Positions 1 through 7,064 of a stretch of DNA of 19,103 bases are shown here, piece after piece. The stretch is from NCBI GenBank assembly GCA_964604565.1, contig CAZRZN010000060.1:1-19103 (forward strand). The letters are read 5' to 3'. The DNA is from CAZRZN01 sp964604565 (GTDB lineage Bacteria; Pseudomonadota; Alphaproteobacteria; Rhodobacterales; Rhodobacteraceae). Every line of letters begins with the position of its first letter. The stretch's first letter is position 1. Both the position numbers and the translations under genes were made by a program. The notes under the pieces are model-generated. The model saw only the letters and a list, made by a program, of their open reading frames with translations. It had not been told where the DNA came from and did no database searches.

Positions 1-1354
1 CCTGCCGCAGGCTGATTTCAAGCGTCGGGCCCAGAACTATGCCGATGACCAGAGGCGCCATCGGCATCCCCTGCCGACGCAGGACAAAGCCCAGAACCCC
101 TGCCCCGCCCATCACCATCAGGTCGAACGGGTTGCCGCGCACGAAATAAACGCCGACCGAACACAGCAGCACGATCATCACCAGCATGTAACCCTCGCGC
201 AGCCTTAGCAGCGGGGCCGCAACCTTTGACACGATCATGCCCATCGGCAGCAGCATCAGGTTGATCAGGAAGAAGCCCGAAAAGATCGCCGCGATCAAGA
301 CCGGATTGTCGGTCATCAGCCGTATACCCGGCGTTACGCCATGCAGCGTCAGGGTCGCCAGCATCACGGCGGTGATCGCATCGCCGGGAATGCCCAGTGC
401 CATGGTTGGCACCAGCGCGCCGCCCGTCACGGCATTGTTGGCGGATTCCGACGCGATCAGGCCGTCAGGCTCCCCCTTGCCGAAATTGGCCCTGTTGGGA
501 GAGGAGCGCTGCGCCTCCGCATAGGAGATGAAGGCGGCGGTGGCCGCACCGGTTCCGGGCAGGATGCCGATGCCGTTGCCGATGGCCACGGATTTCGCCA
601 GCCCCTTGAGGCGTCCCTTCCATGCGGACAAGGGCGGCAGCACGATCCCCGAAAAGGACACGAGGCTGCCGCCGTCCTCATCCGGACTGGCCGCGCGGAT
701 CAGCACCTCCGACAGGGCAAAGACACCGATCACCACCGCCAGCAGGTTGAAGCCGGAGATCAGCTGGAATTGACCGAAGGTGAACCGCGCCTCGCCAGTG
801 ATGGGGTCGCCGCCGACACAGCCCAGAAACAGCCCGATCGCCCCCGCGACCAGCCCCTTGAGCAATGAACCCTCAGAAACGGATACGATGCAGGTCAGCC
901 CCAGAAGGATCAGCGCAAAGGTTTCGATCGGGCCGAAATTCAGCGCCAGCGCCGCGAGTTGCGGCGCGGCCAGCAAGAGGACAACGGCAGAGACAAGCCC
1001 GCCGATGGTCGAGGCGATGGTGCTCCACCCCAGCGCCAGACCGGCCTCGCCGCGCTGTGCCATGGGATAACCGTCAAGGCAGGTGGCCGCGGATTGCGGC
1101 GTGCCGGGCGTGTTGATCAGGATGGCAGAGATCGACCCGCCGTAGACCGACCCCGCATAGACCGCCAGCAGCAGCAGGATCGCGGGCGCCTGCGTCATGG
1201 TCAGGGTGAACGGCAGGATCATCGCCACTGCAACGGTCGACCCGATGCCCGGCAAGGCCCCCAGCACGACCCCCAGCAAGGTGCCCAGCATCAGCACCGC
1301 GATGCCCTCCACCGTGAAGATCAGCGCGGCGGCCTGCGGCAGAAGTTCGATCAT
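1..1354 (-). CDS. tctA: Tripartite tricarboxylate transporter, large membrane subunit TctA (3' end cut by window)
   Basis: This is the large integral membrane subunit of a TTT-family secondary transporter. It forms the translocation path and works with TctB and the periplasmic binding protein TctC. About 451 residues are visible, against roughly 500 for the family, so the C-terminus lies beyond the window. Family hallmarks are seen: GALPGIG near residues 32-38, a YGGSISAILINTPGTP segment around residues 70-90, and in the second half GIPGDAITAV followed by LHGVTPG. The remainder is a long series of hydrophobic segments. The chosen ATG (1354-1352) follows the tctB stop by 9 bp, with a GAGGTG ribosome binding site overlapping that stop, so translation is probably coupled. 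It is the last visible gene of the operon that starts with the lactonase at 4731. The substrate cannot be read from sequence; known TTT substrates are carboxylates such as citrate, tartrate and aromatic acids. Confidence 0.95.
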   Translation of the reverse strand, partial: MIELLPQAAALIFTVEGIAVLMLGTLLGVVLGALPGIGSTVAVAMILPFTLTMTQAPAILLLLAVYAGSVYGGSISAILINTPGTPQSAATCLDGYPMAQRGEAGLALGWSTIASTIGGLVSAVVLLLAAPQLAALALNFGPIETFALILLGLTCIVSVSEGSLLKGLVAGAIGLFLGCVGGDPITGEARFTFGQFQLISGFNLLAVVIGVFALSEVLIRAASPDEDGGSLVSFSGIVLPPLSAWKGRLKGLAKSVAIGNGIGILPGTGAATAAFISYAEAQRSSPNRANFGKGEPDGLIASESANNAVTGGALVPTMALGIPGDAITAVMLATLTLHGVTPGIRLMTDNPVLIAAIFSGFFLINLMLLPMGMIVSKVAAPLLRLREGYMLVMIVLLCSVGVYFVRGNPFDLMVMGGAGVLGFVLRRQGMPMAPLVIGIVLGPTLEISLRQ

Positions 1355-1363
1355 CGTGTCACC

Positions 1364-1816
1364 TCAGAACCACCATGTGAACGGCGAGGTCGGCAGCGGC
1401 AGGGTCAGCACATGGTTGAACAGAGCCACAAGGGCCGCCGGCACACCCACCGCCACGCCAAGGACCGGCAATGGATTGCGCAGCCCCAGAACCGGCAGCG
1501 CGACCAGCGAAAAGGCCAGTGCCGTCAGGAAAAAACCCAGCTTCGGCATCGCCCAGAGAAAGATCAACGCGGCGACGGCAATGGTCCCGACGCGCAGGAA
1601 CCGCGGCCGAGCCGTGGTTTCATGCCGCAGGATTTCAGCCCCCAGGTCCAGCACCGCGACGGCAACCCAGAAAGACAGGATGATCCTCGGAAAGAACATC
1701 GGGCTGAACGCGCCGCCGAGATCGGCAAACTGCCGGCCGAAGGTGGTCGACAGCAGCCCCACCCCGACAAGCAGAAGCACAAGGGTCGTGACCCGCCTTT
1801 CCGTCAAGAACGCCAT
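1364..1816 (-). CDS. tctB: Tripartite tricarboxylate transporter, small membrane subunit TctB
   Basis: This 150-residue protein has the length and pattern of TctB, the small, poorly conserved membrane subunit. There are four hydrophobic stretches: after the N-terminal LTERR, around the FPRIILSFWVAVAVL segment, in TIAVAALIFLWAM, and in a C-terminal pair around VALPVLGL and GVAVGVPAALVAL. I chose the ATG at 1816 because AGGGG lies 6 bases upstream. A TTG nine codons further upstream is in frame but has no ribosome binding site. The gene lies between tctC and tctA, the standard order. The 66-bp gap to tctC contains a strong hairpin (1849-1871), which may explain differential expression of the binding protein over the membrane parts. 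Confidence 0.92.
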   Translation of the reverse strand: MAFLTERRVTTLVLLLVGVGLLSTTFGRQFADLGGAFSPMFFPRIILSFWVAVAVLDLGAEILRHETTARPRFLRVGTIAVAALIFLWAMPKLGFFLTALAFSLVALPVLGLRNPLPVLGVAVGVPAALVALFNHVLTLPLPTSPFTWWF

Positions 1817-1848
1817 ATGCGGCCCCTGTTGCCCGTCGTGCAATCACA

Positions 1849-1871
1849 GGGCGCCGGAACAACCGGCGCCC
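1849..1871 (-). repeat. Perfect hairpin in the tctC-tctB gap
   Basis: The sequence holds a perfect 9-bp inverted repeat, GGGCGCCGG and CCGGCGCCC, separated by the 5-base loop AACAA. It lies between the tctC stop (1883) and the tctB start (1816). No T-run follows on the minus strand, so it is not a classic terminator. By analogy with other binding-protein transport operons, it may stabilise the upstream tctC message against 3' decay or reduce transcription into the membrane genes. That role is inferred. Confidence 0.7.
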
Positions 1872-1882
1872 CACAGTCGGGC

Positions 1883-2839
1883 CTACAGCCCGGATGCCTT
1901 GATGATGGCGGAATTGCCTTCGTATTGCGCGCGGAAGAAGGCGTCGAATTCTTCTGCGTCACGGTAGCGGATGGTGGTCTGGGTGTCTTCGGCAAAGCTC
2001 TGGAACCCTTCCGAGGCCACCGCCTCGCCGCAGGCGGCAGACAGCTTTTCAACCACCGCCGGATCGGTGCCCGCGGGCGCGAACAAGCCGCCCCAGAGAT
2101 ACAGCTCGTTCAACGGTGCCTCTATGCCGACCTCCGTCGCGGTCGGGACATCCGGGAAATTCTCCAGCCGCTCATCCGAAAAGGCGATCAGGGGATGAAA
2201 GTCGCCCCGTTGCATCAGGATTTCCGTATCGCCGAAAAACTGGATGGTGCCCGCCGCCATGGCCTGAAGCGCGGGGCCGGAGCCCTGGAACGGCAGGTGC
2301 TTGACCTTGTCCAGCAGTCCCATCCCCTCGAACGCGGCGACGGTGGTCAGATGCGTCATCGCACCGGGACCGGAAGAGCCGAACAGATAGGTTCCGGGCG
2401 ATGCCTCAACCGCGGCCTTGACGTCCTCGACGGTCTTGAGATCGTTGGAGGCGTTGGTGAACAGCAGCGTGGGCGACGCGGCAACGGAACAGATCGGCTC
2501 CCAGCTGTCGACGTCATAGGGCACGTCCTTGATCTGCGGCTGGATCGTGCTGACCGTCACGGACCAGTAACCAAGCTGGTAGCCGGTCGGCTTTTGCCCG
2601 GCCAGCGCGGCCGCAGCAACGGTGCCGGACCCACCCGCCATGTTCGACACAAAGACGTTGCCGCCCAGCGCCTCGGCGAAATGCGGGGCAAAGCCACGCA
2701 CCAGAAGGTCGGTCCCGCCACCCGCGTTGAACGGCACGACAAGGTTTACCGGCCGCTCGGGAAAGTCCTGCGCCTGCGCCGATACCGCCAGCGTTGCGGC
2801 CACGGCACAGGTGCCGGCAATCTTGATAACTTGCTTCAT
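1883..2839 (-). CDS. tctC: Tripartite tricarboxylate transporter, periplasmic substrate-binding protein TctC
   Basis: This is a 318-residue Bug/TctC-family extracytoplasmic solute receptor, close to the usual length of about 320. It captures a carboxylate in the periplasm and passes it to TctAB. The N-terminus is a signal peptide: MKQ, then a hydrophobic core of about 15 residues, then cleavage predicted after AQA at about residue 24. Family landmarks follow: PERPVNLVVPFNAGGGTDLLVR (the AGGGTD ligand loop), NMAGGSGTVAAAALAG, the FGSSGPGA loop, and KHLPFQGSGPALQAMAAG. The ATG is preceded by GGAGGAG at good spacing. The gene sits 30 bp downstream of the threonate dehydrogenase-like gene and upstream of tctB, so import and the first oxidation step are encoded together. 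Binding proteins of this family vary too much for the ligand to be named. Confidence 0.95.
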   Translation of the reverse strand: MKQVIKIAGTCAVAATLAVSAQAQDFPERPVNLVVPFNAGGGTDLLVRGFAPHFAEALGGNVFVSNMAGGSGTVAAAALAGQKPTGYQLGYWSVTVSTIQPQIKDVPYDVDSWEPICSVAASPTLLFTNASNDLKTVEDVKAAVEASPGTYLFGSSGPGAMTHLTTVAAFEGMGLLDKVKHLPFQGSGPALQAMAAGTIQFFGDTEILMQRGDFHPLIAFSDERLENFPDVPTATEVGIEAPLNELYLWGGLFAPAGTDPAVVEKLSAACGEAVASEGFQSFAEDTQTTIRYRDAEEFDAFFRAQYEGNSAIIKASGL

Positions 2840-2869
2840 GGTTTCTCCTCCCTAGAGTTTTCTTGATTT

Positions 2870-3778
2870 TCAGTCGTCGGATTTGTCCGGCAAGGTCAGC
2901 CCGGCGTTGCGGGCGTAGACCTTGGCGACGGCGGCATCGTCCTCTCGTCCAAGCCCCATGCCGGATGCGGCAAGAAACTGCTGCAACGCCGCTGCAGAGA
3001 TCGGCGCCGAAAATCGCGCGCTGCGGGCAATGTCCATCACGATGCCAAGATCCTTGGGCCAGATGTCGACCGCCGAATGCGGGGTATAATCGCCCTCGAC
3101 GATATGCGGCGCGCGATTTTCCAGCATCCAGGAGGTGCCGGCGCATTGCGGGATCACCTCCAGAAACTTGTCCGGCGCGATGCCCTGCGTCATGCCGAAT
3201 GTCATCGCCTCCGCCATGGTCGCGATATGGACACCGGCGAGAAGTTGGTTGACCGCCTTCATCGCCGACCCCGCCCCGGCCGCATCGCCCAGCGTGAAGA
3301 CGGTTTCGGCGCAGGCATCCAGCACCGGGCGCGCGGCATCAAAGGCTTCGGCCGATCCGGAGGCCATGATGGACAGCCGCCCGGCCGCGGCCTTGGCCGC
3401 GCCGCCGGAAATCGGCGCGTCCAGATACAGCACGCCGGTTTCCGCACAGCGGCTGGCCATGTCACGCGCAAATGCCGGCTGGACCGTGGGACAGGCCACC
3501 ACCACGGCGCCCTGCCGCAGATGCGGCACAACTCCGCCATCGCCGAACAGGACCGCCTCACATTGCGCGGCATTCAGCACGACGACGACAACAGCATCAA
3601 GGTCCGGCGCGGCGCTGAGCAGATCGCCTTCGGCGCCGCCTTCGGCGCGGAACCGCTGCACCGCCACGTCGCTGACGTCGACGCCCAACGTGTCATGCCC
3701 GGCGCGCAGCAGCGATTGCGCAATCCCGTATCCCATCGAGCCGAGGCCGATTACCGCAGTCCTTGTCACGTCCGTCAT
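2870..3778 (-). CDS. ltnD: L-threonate dehydrogenase-like NAD-dependent 3-hydroxyacid dehydrogenase
   Basis: This 302-residue member of the beta-hydroxyacid dehydrogenase family fits the usual length of about 300. The Rossmann motif GLGSMG is at residues 11-16, the substrate loop DAPISGG at 120-126, the catalytic Lys at 174 within GAGSAMK, Asn 177, and a conserved KDLG at 242-245. The run VNQLLAGVHIATMAEAM and the GDYTPHSAVDI segment are those of LtnD, which oxidises C2 of L-threonate to 2-oxotetronate, rather than of plain 3-hydroxyisobutyrate dehydrogenase. I chose the ATG at 3778, which overlaps the lactonase stop as ATGA. Longer in-frame starts would run deep into that gene. No 3-oxotetronate kinase, isomerase or decarboxylase lies next to it, although those normally accompany LtnD, so a related substrate such as another aldonate remains possible. 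Confidence 0.85.
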   Translation of the reverse strand: MTDVTRTAVIGLGSMGYGIAQSLLRAGHDTLGVDVSDVAVQRFRAEGGAEGDLLSAAPDLDAVVVVVLNAAQCEAVLFGDGGVVPHLRQGAVVVACPTVQPAFARDMASRCAETGVLYLDAPISGGAAKAAAGRLSIMASGSAEAFDAARPVLDACAETVFTLGDAAGAGSAMKAVNQLLAGVHIATMAEAMTFGMTQGIAPDKFLEVIPQCAGTSWMLENRAPHIVEGDYTPHSAVDIWPKDLGIVMDIARSARFSAPISAAALQQFLAASGMGLGREDDAAVAKVYARNAGLTLPDKSDD

Positions 3779-4731
3779 GCTGCCGTTCCTTCCGAATGTC
3801 CCGCATCGCCATGCGCGGCATCCCGGCGGGTCGAGCGGACACGCCAGACCGTATCCGATGCGGTGATGAAAATATCCGTGCCGTCCGCGCCGCCGAAACA
3901 CAGGTTGGCGGTGGGTTTCGGCAAGAGAATCTTGCCGAGGCAATCGCCCTCGGGCGTCAGGCAGCGGACGCCGTCCATCGCGCTGGTCCAGACATGGCCC
4001 GCCCGATCGACGCGAAACCCGTCCGGCACGCCCGGTTCGATCTCGGCGAAGACGTCGCCGCCGGTCAGTGTCATGCCGCCCACCGCGAAAACGCGGATGT
4101 GATGCGGCCGCGTGTAGTCGATGCCGGGAAAGCTCGCGCCGCGGATCGCGCCGGAATCGGCGATATACAGCAGCCGTTCATCCGGAGAGAACGCAAGGCC
4201 ATTGGGTTTGTCGAAATCTGTGGCGACCGCAGTCAGCGTGCCATCGGGTGCCGCGCAATAGACGTTGTTGGCGCCGATCTCGCTCTCGGCCGGATACCCC
4301 TCGACGTCGGAATTGATGCCGTAGGGTGGGTCGGTGAACCAGATCGTGCCGTCGGACCGGACAACCACGTCATTGGGCGAATTGAGACGCTGGCCCTGAT
4401 AGCGGTCCGCGATCACCTCGACGGCGGCGGGGTCCTCGCTGTCCAGCCGGCGGATCACCCGCCGCCCGCCATGTTCGCAAGACACCATGAGGCCCGCACG
4501 GTCCAGCGTGTTGCCATTGGCGAATTCACTGTTGGCCAAGGCAATGCCCAAGCCCCTCTCCGGGTGCCACTTGTGCATCCGCTTGGCCGGAATATCGTTG
4601 AAGTAGAGCGCGCCATTCTGCCAGACCGGCCCTTCGGTCCAGGTAAAGCCGGTGGCGATGGCCTCCGGCGGGGTGGCGGTATCGATCATATCCGCAAAAG
4701 CCGGATCGAGGATTTCGTAGCGAGGCAGCAT
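3775..4731 (-). CDS. SMP-30/gluconolactonase family sugar lactone hydrolase
   Basis: This is a 318-residue six-bladed beta-propeller of the SMP-30/gluconolactonase/LRE family, which opens sugar lactones using one divalent metal ion. The expected ligand positions are visible: Glu 33 in FTWTEGPVW, Asn 177 in DKPNGLAFSPD and Asp 237 in VPDGFRVD, plus the substrate-side Asn 120 in NSPNDVVV. There is no signal peptide, so it acts in the cytoplasm. It is the first gene of the minus-strand operon and its stop overlaps the start of the next gene by 4 bp, which suggests translational coupling. Ribosome binding before the ATG is weak (GAAGG, about 9 bases away). The pairing with an aldonate-type dehydrogenase and a carboxylate transporter suggests it hydrolyses a lactone formed from the imported compound. 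The exact sugar cannot be told. Confidence 0.9.
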   Translation of the reverse strand: MLPRYEILDPAFADMIDTATPPEAIATGFTWTEGPVWQNGALYFNDIPAKRMHKWHPERGLGIALANSEFANGNTLDRAGLMVSCEHGGRRVIRRLDSEDPAAVEVIADRYQGQRLNSPNDVVVRSDGTIWFTDPPYGINSDVEGYPAESEIGANNVYCAAPDGTLTAVATDFDKPNGLAFSPDERLLYIADSGAIRGASFPGIDYTRPHHIRVFAVGGMTLTGGDVFAEIEPGVPDGFRVDRAGHVWTSAMDGVRCLTPEGDCLGKILLPKPTANLCFGGADGTDIFITASDTVWRVRSTRRDAAHGDAGHSEGTAA

Positions 4732-4889
4732 CGGTCAGCCTTCGGCCCGGCGTTGGGTCTGGACGGGCAGCGGGCCGGTAAGGCGCGCGGGCACGGGGCC
4801 GCACGTATCGGCACGTCGGTCACCGCGGATATTGCCCGTCTGCGAAATGACTATGGCAGTTTCTCTCACCAAAGACGGCTCCACGAGAA

Positions 4890-4934
4890 TGTTTACGTTA
4901 ACAGTTCAGCGATACACTCATGTTTACGTAATCA
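4890..4934. promoter_or_regulatory. Tandem LacI-family operators in the divergent promoter region
   Basis: Two related palindromes lie here: TGTTTACGTTAACA at 4890-4903 and TGTTTACGTAATCA at 4921-4934. Each matches its own reverse complement at 12 of 14 positions and is centred on CG, the typical form of LacI-family operators. The centres are 31 bp apart, close to three helical turns, so bound dimers would sit on the same face of the DNA. The surrounding 60 bp are AT-rich in an otherwise GC-rich window. The likely binder is the regulator encoded from 5002. Occupancy would block the minus-strand promoter and probably the regulator's own promoter. Confidence 0.75.
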
Positions 4935-4942
4935 CTTGTCAA
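4914..4942 (-). promoter_or_regulatory. Candidate promoter of the lactonase-ltnD-tctCBA operon
   Basis: Read on the minus strand, 4942-4937 is a perfect TTGACA -35 box. The -10 element is less clear; GAGTGTATC follows at about 17-20 bp. The second operator (4921-4934) lies between the boxes, the expected position for repression by occlusion. The untranslated leader to the ATG at 4731 would be about 180 bases. Confidence 0.45.
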
Positions 4943-4965
4943 TATCTTTTGTTTGCCTGTATCGT
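4936..4965 (+). promoter_or_regulatory. Candidate promoter of the LacI-family regulator gene
   Basis: On the plus strand TTGTCA (4936-4941) and TATCGT (4960-4965) are spaced by 18 bp, a plausible sigma-70-type pair upstream of the regulator ATG at 5002. The -35 box abuts the second operator, so autoregulation is likely. It shares bases with the opposing TTGACA box. Confidence 0.4.
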
Positions 4966-5001
4966 CGCGACACGGAGCAGTCAGATCGGAAAGGCCGCGA
5001 C

Positions 5002-6018
5002 ATGGCGGGCAAGGGAGCGCCGCGTCCCACCATGGGCGACATCGCTGTCGAAGCCGGTGTCAGCCAGATGACCGTCTCCCGGGTGATGCGCGGCGTGGGG
5101 CAGACGTCCGAATCCGTCCGGACCCGGGTGGAGACAGCCGCCCGCAAACTCGGCTACGTGCCCAACCGGCTGGCGACGGCGTTGCGCGACGACAAGACGC
5201 CTTTGATCGCCGTTGTGCTACCTACTCTGGGCAACCGGGTCTTTTCCGAAGTTCTGAACGGTCTGACGGAAACACTGTCCGAAGGCGGTATTCAGCCTGT
5301 CTTCGGCGTCACGGAATATTCCCAACACAAGGAAGAGACGCTGGTTCGCGATCTCCTGTCATGGCGGCCGCGCGGCATCATTCTGCCGGGACTGGAGCAT
5401 TCGGATGCCACGCGGGCTGCGATCCACGCCTCCGGTGTCGCCGTTGCGGAGGTCATGGACATCGACGGCACGCCCATTTCGGTCGCTTTCGGCCTGTCGC
5501 AGACCGACGCCGGACGCGCCACGGCACGCCATATGCTGGAAAAAGGCTATCGCCGCTTTGGCTATATCGGCAGTCAGGGCGGGCGGGATCTGCGCGCGGG
5601 CAAGCGGCTGCAAGGCTTCCGCGAAACGGTGCGCGCCGCGGGTGCGCAGATGACTGTGGAACATATTGCCGACGCGCCGTCCTCCATGCCTGTCGGGCGA
5701 CAGGCGACCGCCGAGTTGTTGGGGCGGCCCGACCCTCCACAGGCGATCTACTATTCGAACGACGACCTTGCCGCTGGCGGGATGATGCACTGCCTTGCGA
5801 AAGGAATCGGCATCCCGTCGCAGGTGGCGCTGGCGGGCTTCAACGGGCTGGGATTTCTGGAGGCGCTGCCGATCCGCCTGACGACGGTGCAGACGCCCCG
5901 CCACGAGATGGGGATGCGCGCGGCGCGTCACGTGGTCGAGGATGCCGAAGCGGCAGAGCCTGCAGCGTCGCGGGTTGTGGACCTCGGCTTTCACCTGCTC
6001 CCGGGCGAGTCCAGCTAG
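5002..6018 (+). CDS. LacI-family transcriptional regulator, GntR (gluconate repressor)-like
   Basis: This 338-residue protein has standard LacI-family architecture. The helix-turn-helix covers residues 10-30 (MGDIAVEAGVSQMTVSRVMRG), the hinge with YVPNRLATAL is at about 50-60, and a periplasmic-binding-protein-like sensor domain starts near IAVVLPTLGNRVFSEVL. The sensor and the C-terminal VDLGFHLLPGES resemble the E. coli gluconate/idonate repressors GntR and IdnR more than sugar-responsive LacI members, which suggests an aldonate-type effector. I chose the ATG at 5002, preceded by GGAAAGG 7 bases upstream; the open frame extends far upstream but without family sequence. It is divergent from the lactonase operon, with two operators in the spacer. 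It probably represses that operon and itself until an intermediate accumulates. The effector is inferred, not proven. Confidence 0.93.
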   Translation: MAGKGAPRPTMGDIAVEAGVSQMTVSRVMRGVGQTSESVRTRVETAARKLGYVPNRLATALRDDKTPLIAVVLPTLGNRVFSEVLNGLTETLSEGGIQPVFGVTEYSQHKEETLVRDLLSWRPRGIILPGLEHSDATRAAIHASGVAVAEVMDIDGTPISVAFGLSQTDAGRATARHMLEKGYRRFGYIGSQGGRDLRAGKRLQGFRETVRAAGAQMTVEHIADAPSSMPVGRQATAELLGRPDPPQAIYYSNDDLAAGGMMHCLAKGIGIPSQVALAGFNGLGFLEALPIRLTTVQTPRHEMGMRAARHVVEDAEAAEPAASRVVDLGFHLLPGESS

Positions 6019-6458
6019 CGCGCCACCCCGAAAATGAGTGCAGCCGCCGACCCTACCACGCCTTTTCAGGCAATCGGTCAGGTGCGATGGCGCGGATCGG
6101 GCCGCGGTATCAGCAGGCCCTCGCCCGGCGGGCAAGCCTGCCTTGCGCATGGAGGGCCGCCGGACTCACCCGCGACGCCGAACCCCGTTGGATGAGGCAT
6201 TCGGGCCAAACCCATAGCGGGACACCACTGGGGCCGCCGCGCAATGCGCGTCCACGACAATTGTCAGGGTCACGGGACACCGATTGCCAGACAGGCGGGC
6301 ATCGCCACGAAGCAGGCCGGCAGACCAATGCACCGCGCCACGGTCTCGAGTGACCGTGCCATCCATTGTGTCCCGAGCCTACCGCGCGCGGCCGTCGCCA
6401 GCCGCCGGTTGCGCGCGCCCCCTCGGGTCGCGGTCCGATCTTGGATTCTGACGGCCAT
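6019..6458. other. 440-bp gap with no convincing gene
   Basis: Nothing here can be assigned to a family. A 62-codon minus-strand frame (6458-6270) begins with an ATG directly abutting the stop of the 100-residue gene (TAGATG), so it could be translated by re-initiation. Its product is Arg-rich with a short hydrophobic Cys-containing tail (IGLPACFVAMPACLAIGV) and I do not recognise it. No terminator with a T-run is visible after the regulator gene. The region may hold the decayed rest of a riboswitch-controlled operon. Confidence 0.5.
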
Positions 6459-6761
6459 CTAGATCGACAGTCGCCGACGCCGCGCGCCGCCGCGACGCTG
6501 CGGCCGGGGCAGCGACAGATCGAGCGGTCTGAGCGGCTGGCGCAACGACAGGTCCAGAAGCTGGCAGAAAACCGCAACGGCCGGATCCGTCGTTGCGAAA
6601 GGCCGGGCCAGCAACCACGCGCGAACCGCCTCCGTCTCGTAGCTGGCCTGACCCGGAAGGGCCTCCAGCCATTGCATGTATCCCATGCAGCCAAGTTCCC
6701 GTGCCCGCTCCGGGCTATCGGTCTGTATCTGCAACTGAATCAGGAGTCTTTCTATGGACAT
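6459..6761 (-). CDS. Small protein of unknown function downstream of a cobalamin riboswitch
   Basis: This 100-residue protein is not one I recognise. It is supported as a gene by its position 137 bases downstream of a clear cobalamin riboswitch on the same strand, and by GGAGG 5 bases before the ATG. Residues 1-75 are probably helical: MSIERLLIQLQIQTDSPERAREL, then GYMQWLEALPGQASYETEAVRAWLLARPFA, then AVAVFCQLLDLSL. The last 25 residues are Pro/Arg-rich and look disordered or basic (PRPQRRGGARRRR). There is no signal peptide or transmembrane helix. The riboswitch predicts that it is made when adenosylcobalamin is scarce. The basic tail could also reflect a frameshifted end. No known B12 protein family matches by eye. 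Confidence 0.6.
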   Translation of the reverse strand: MSIERLLIQLQIQTDSPERARELGCMGYMQWLEALPGQASYETEAVRAWLLARPFATTDPAVAVFCQLLDLSLRQPLRPLDLSLPRPQRRGGARRRRLSI

Positions 6762-6898
6762 CGCGCCCTCCGCGCAAAGGGGCGGCGTGCGGGTCGGGAC
6801 AGCGATGTGCCGGGCCTGTCTGGTCCATGTCTCTCGCGCCTTCTCCGGGGCACCCCGCCCGGGTTGAGTGGGTGACAGACCGCCGGATGACGGCCCAT

Positions 6899-7064
6899 GA
6901 TGGCAGGTCTCCTGACTTGCGGGTCATTACCGGTCCCGAGCCTTCCCGGGCGCGGGGCCCAGTGGCGTTTCTCGGGATGGCTCGCCGCTCACAGTTGCGG
7001 GGGCAGTCACGGAATTGCACCGTGTTCCCTATTGGATCGCGCGCCGGGGCGGTTGATCACCATC
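6899..7064 (-). promoter_or_regulatory. Adenosylcobalamin riboswitch
   Basis: Reading the minus strand, all core elements of the cobalamin riboswitch appear in order. AATAGGGAACACGGTG is followed by the GACTGCCCCCGCAACTGT core, then GCCACTG (plus-strand 6960-6966), GGGAAGG, and the B12 box AGTCAGGAGACCTGCC (6917-6902). A short closing helix can be formed by GATGG (7064-7060) with CCATC (6903-6899), and P2 by the two GATC segments. It points at the small unknown gene starting at 6761. No T-run terminator follows, and a GC-rich stem is possible between 6840 and 6865, so control at translation initiation is more likely. The class normally turns genes off when cobalamin is abundant. Confidence 0.95.

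Noticed and set aside
959..2866. A 635-codon plus-strand open frame across the transporter genes.
   Set aside because: It is antisense to tctA, tctB and tctC, and is rich in Arg, Gln, Gly and His as expected of a shadow frame.
3763..5001. An in-frame upstream extension of the LacI-family regulator.
   Set aside because: The extension runs antisense through the lactonase gene and both operators. The family N-terminus and a good ribosome binding site are at 5002.
6715..6828. A 37-codon minus-strand frame between the riboswitch and the 100-residue gene (MDQTGPAHRCPDPHAA...), a possible leader peptide.
   Set aside because: It overlaps the start of the better supported gene in another frame and has only a loosely spaced GGAG. 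There is no family match, although translational coupling cannot be excluded.
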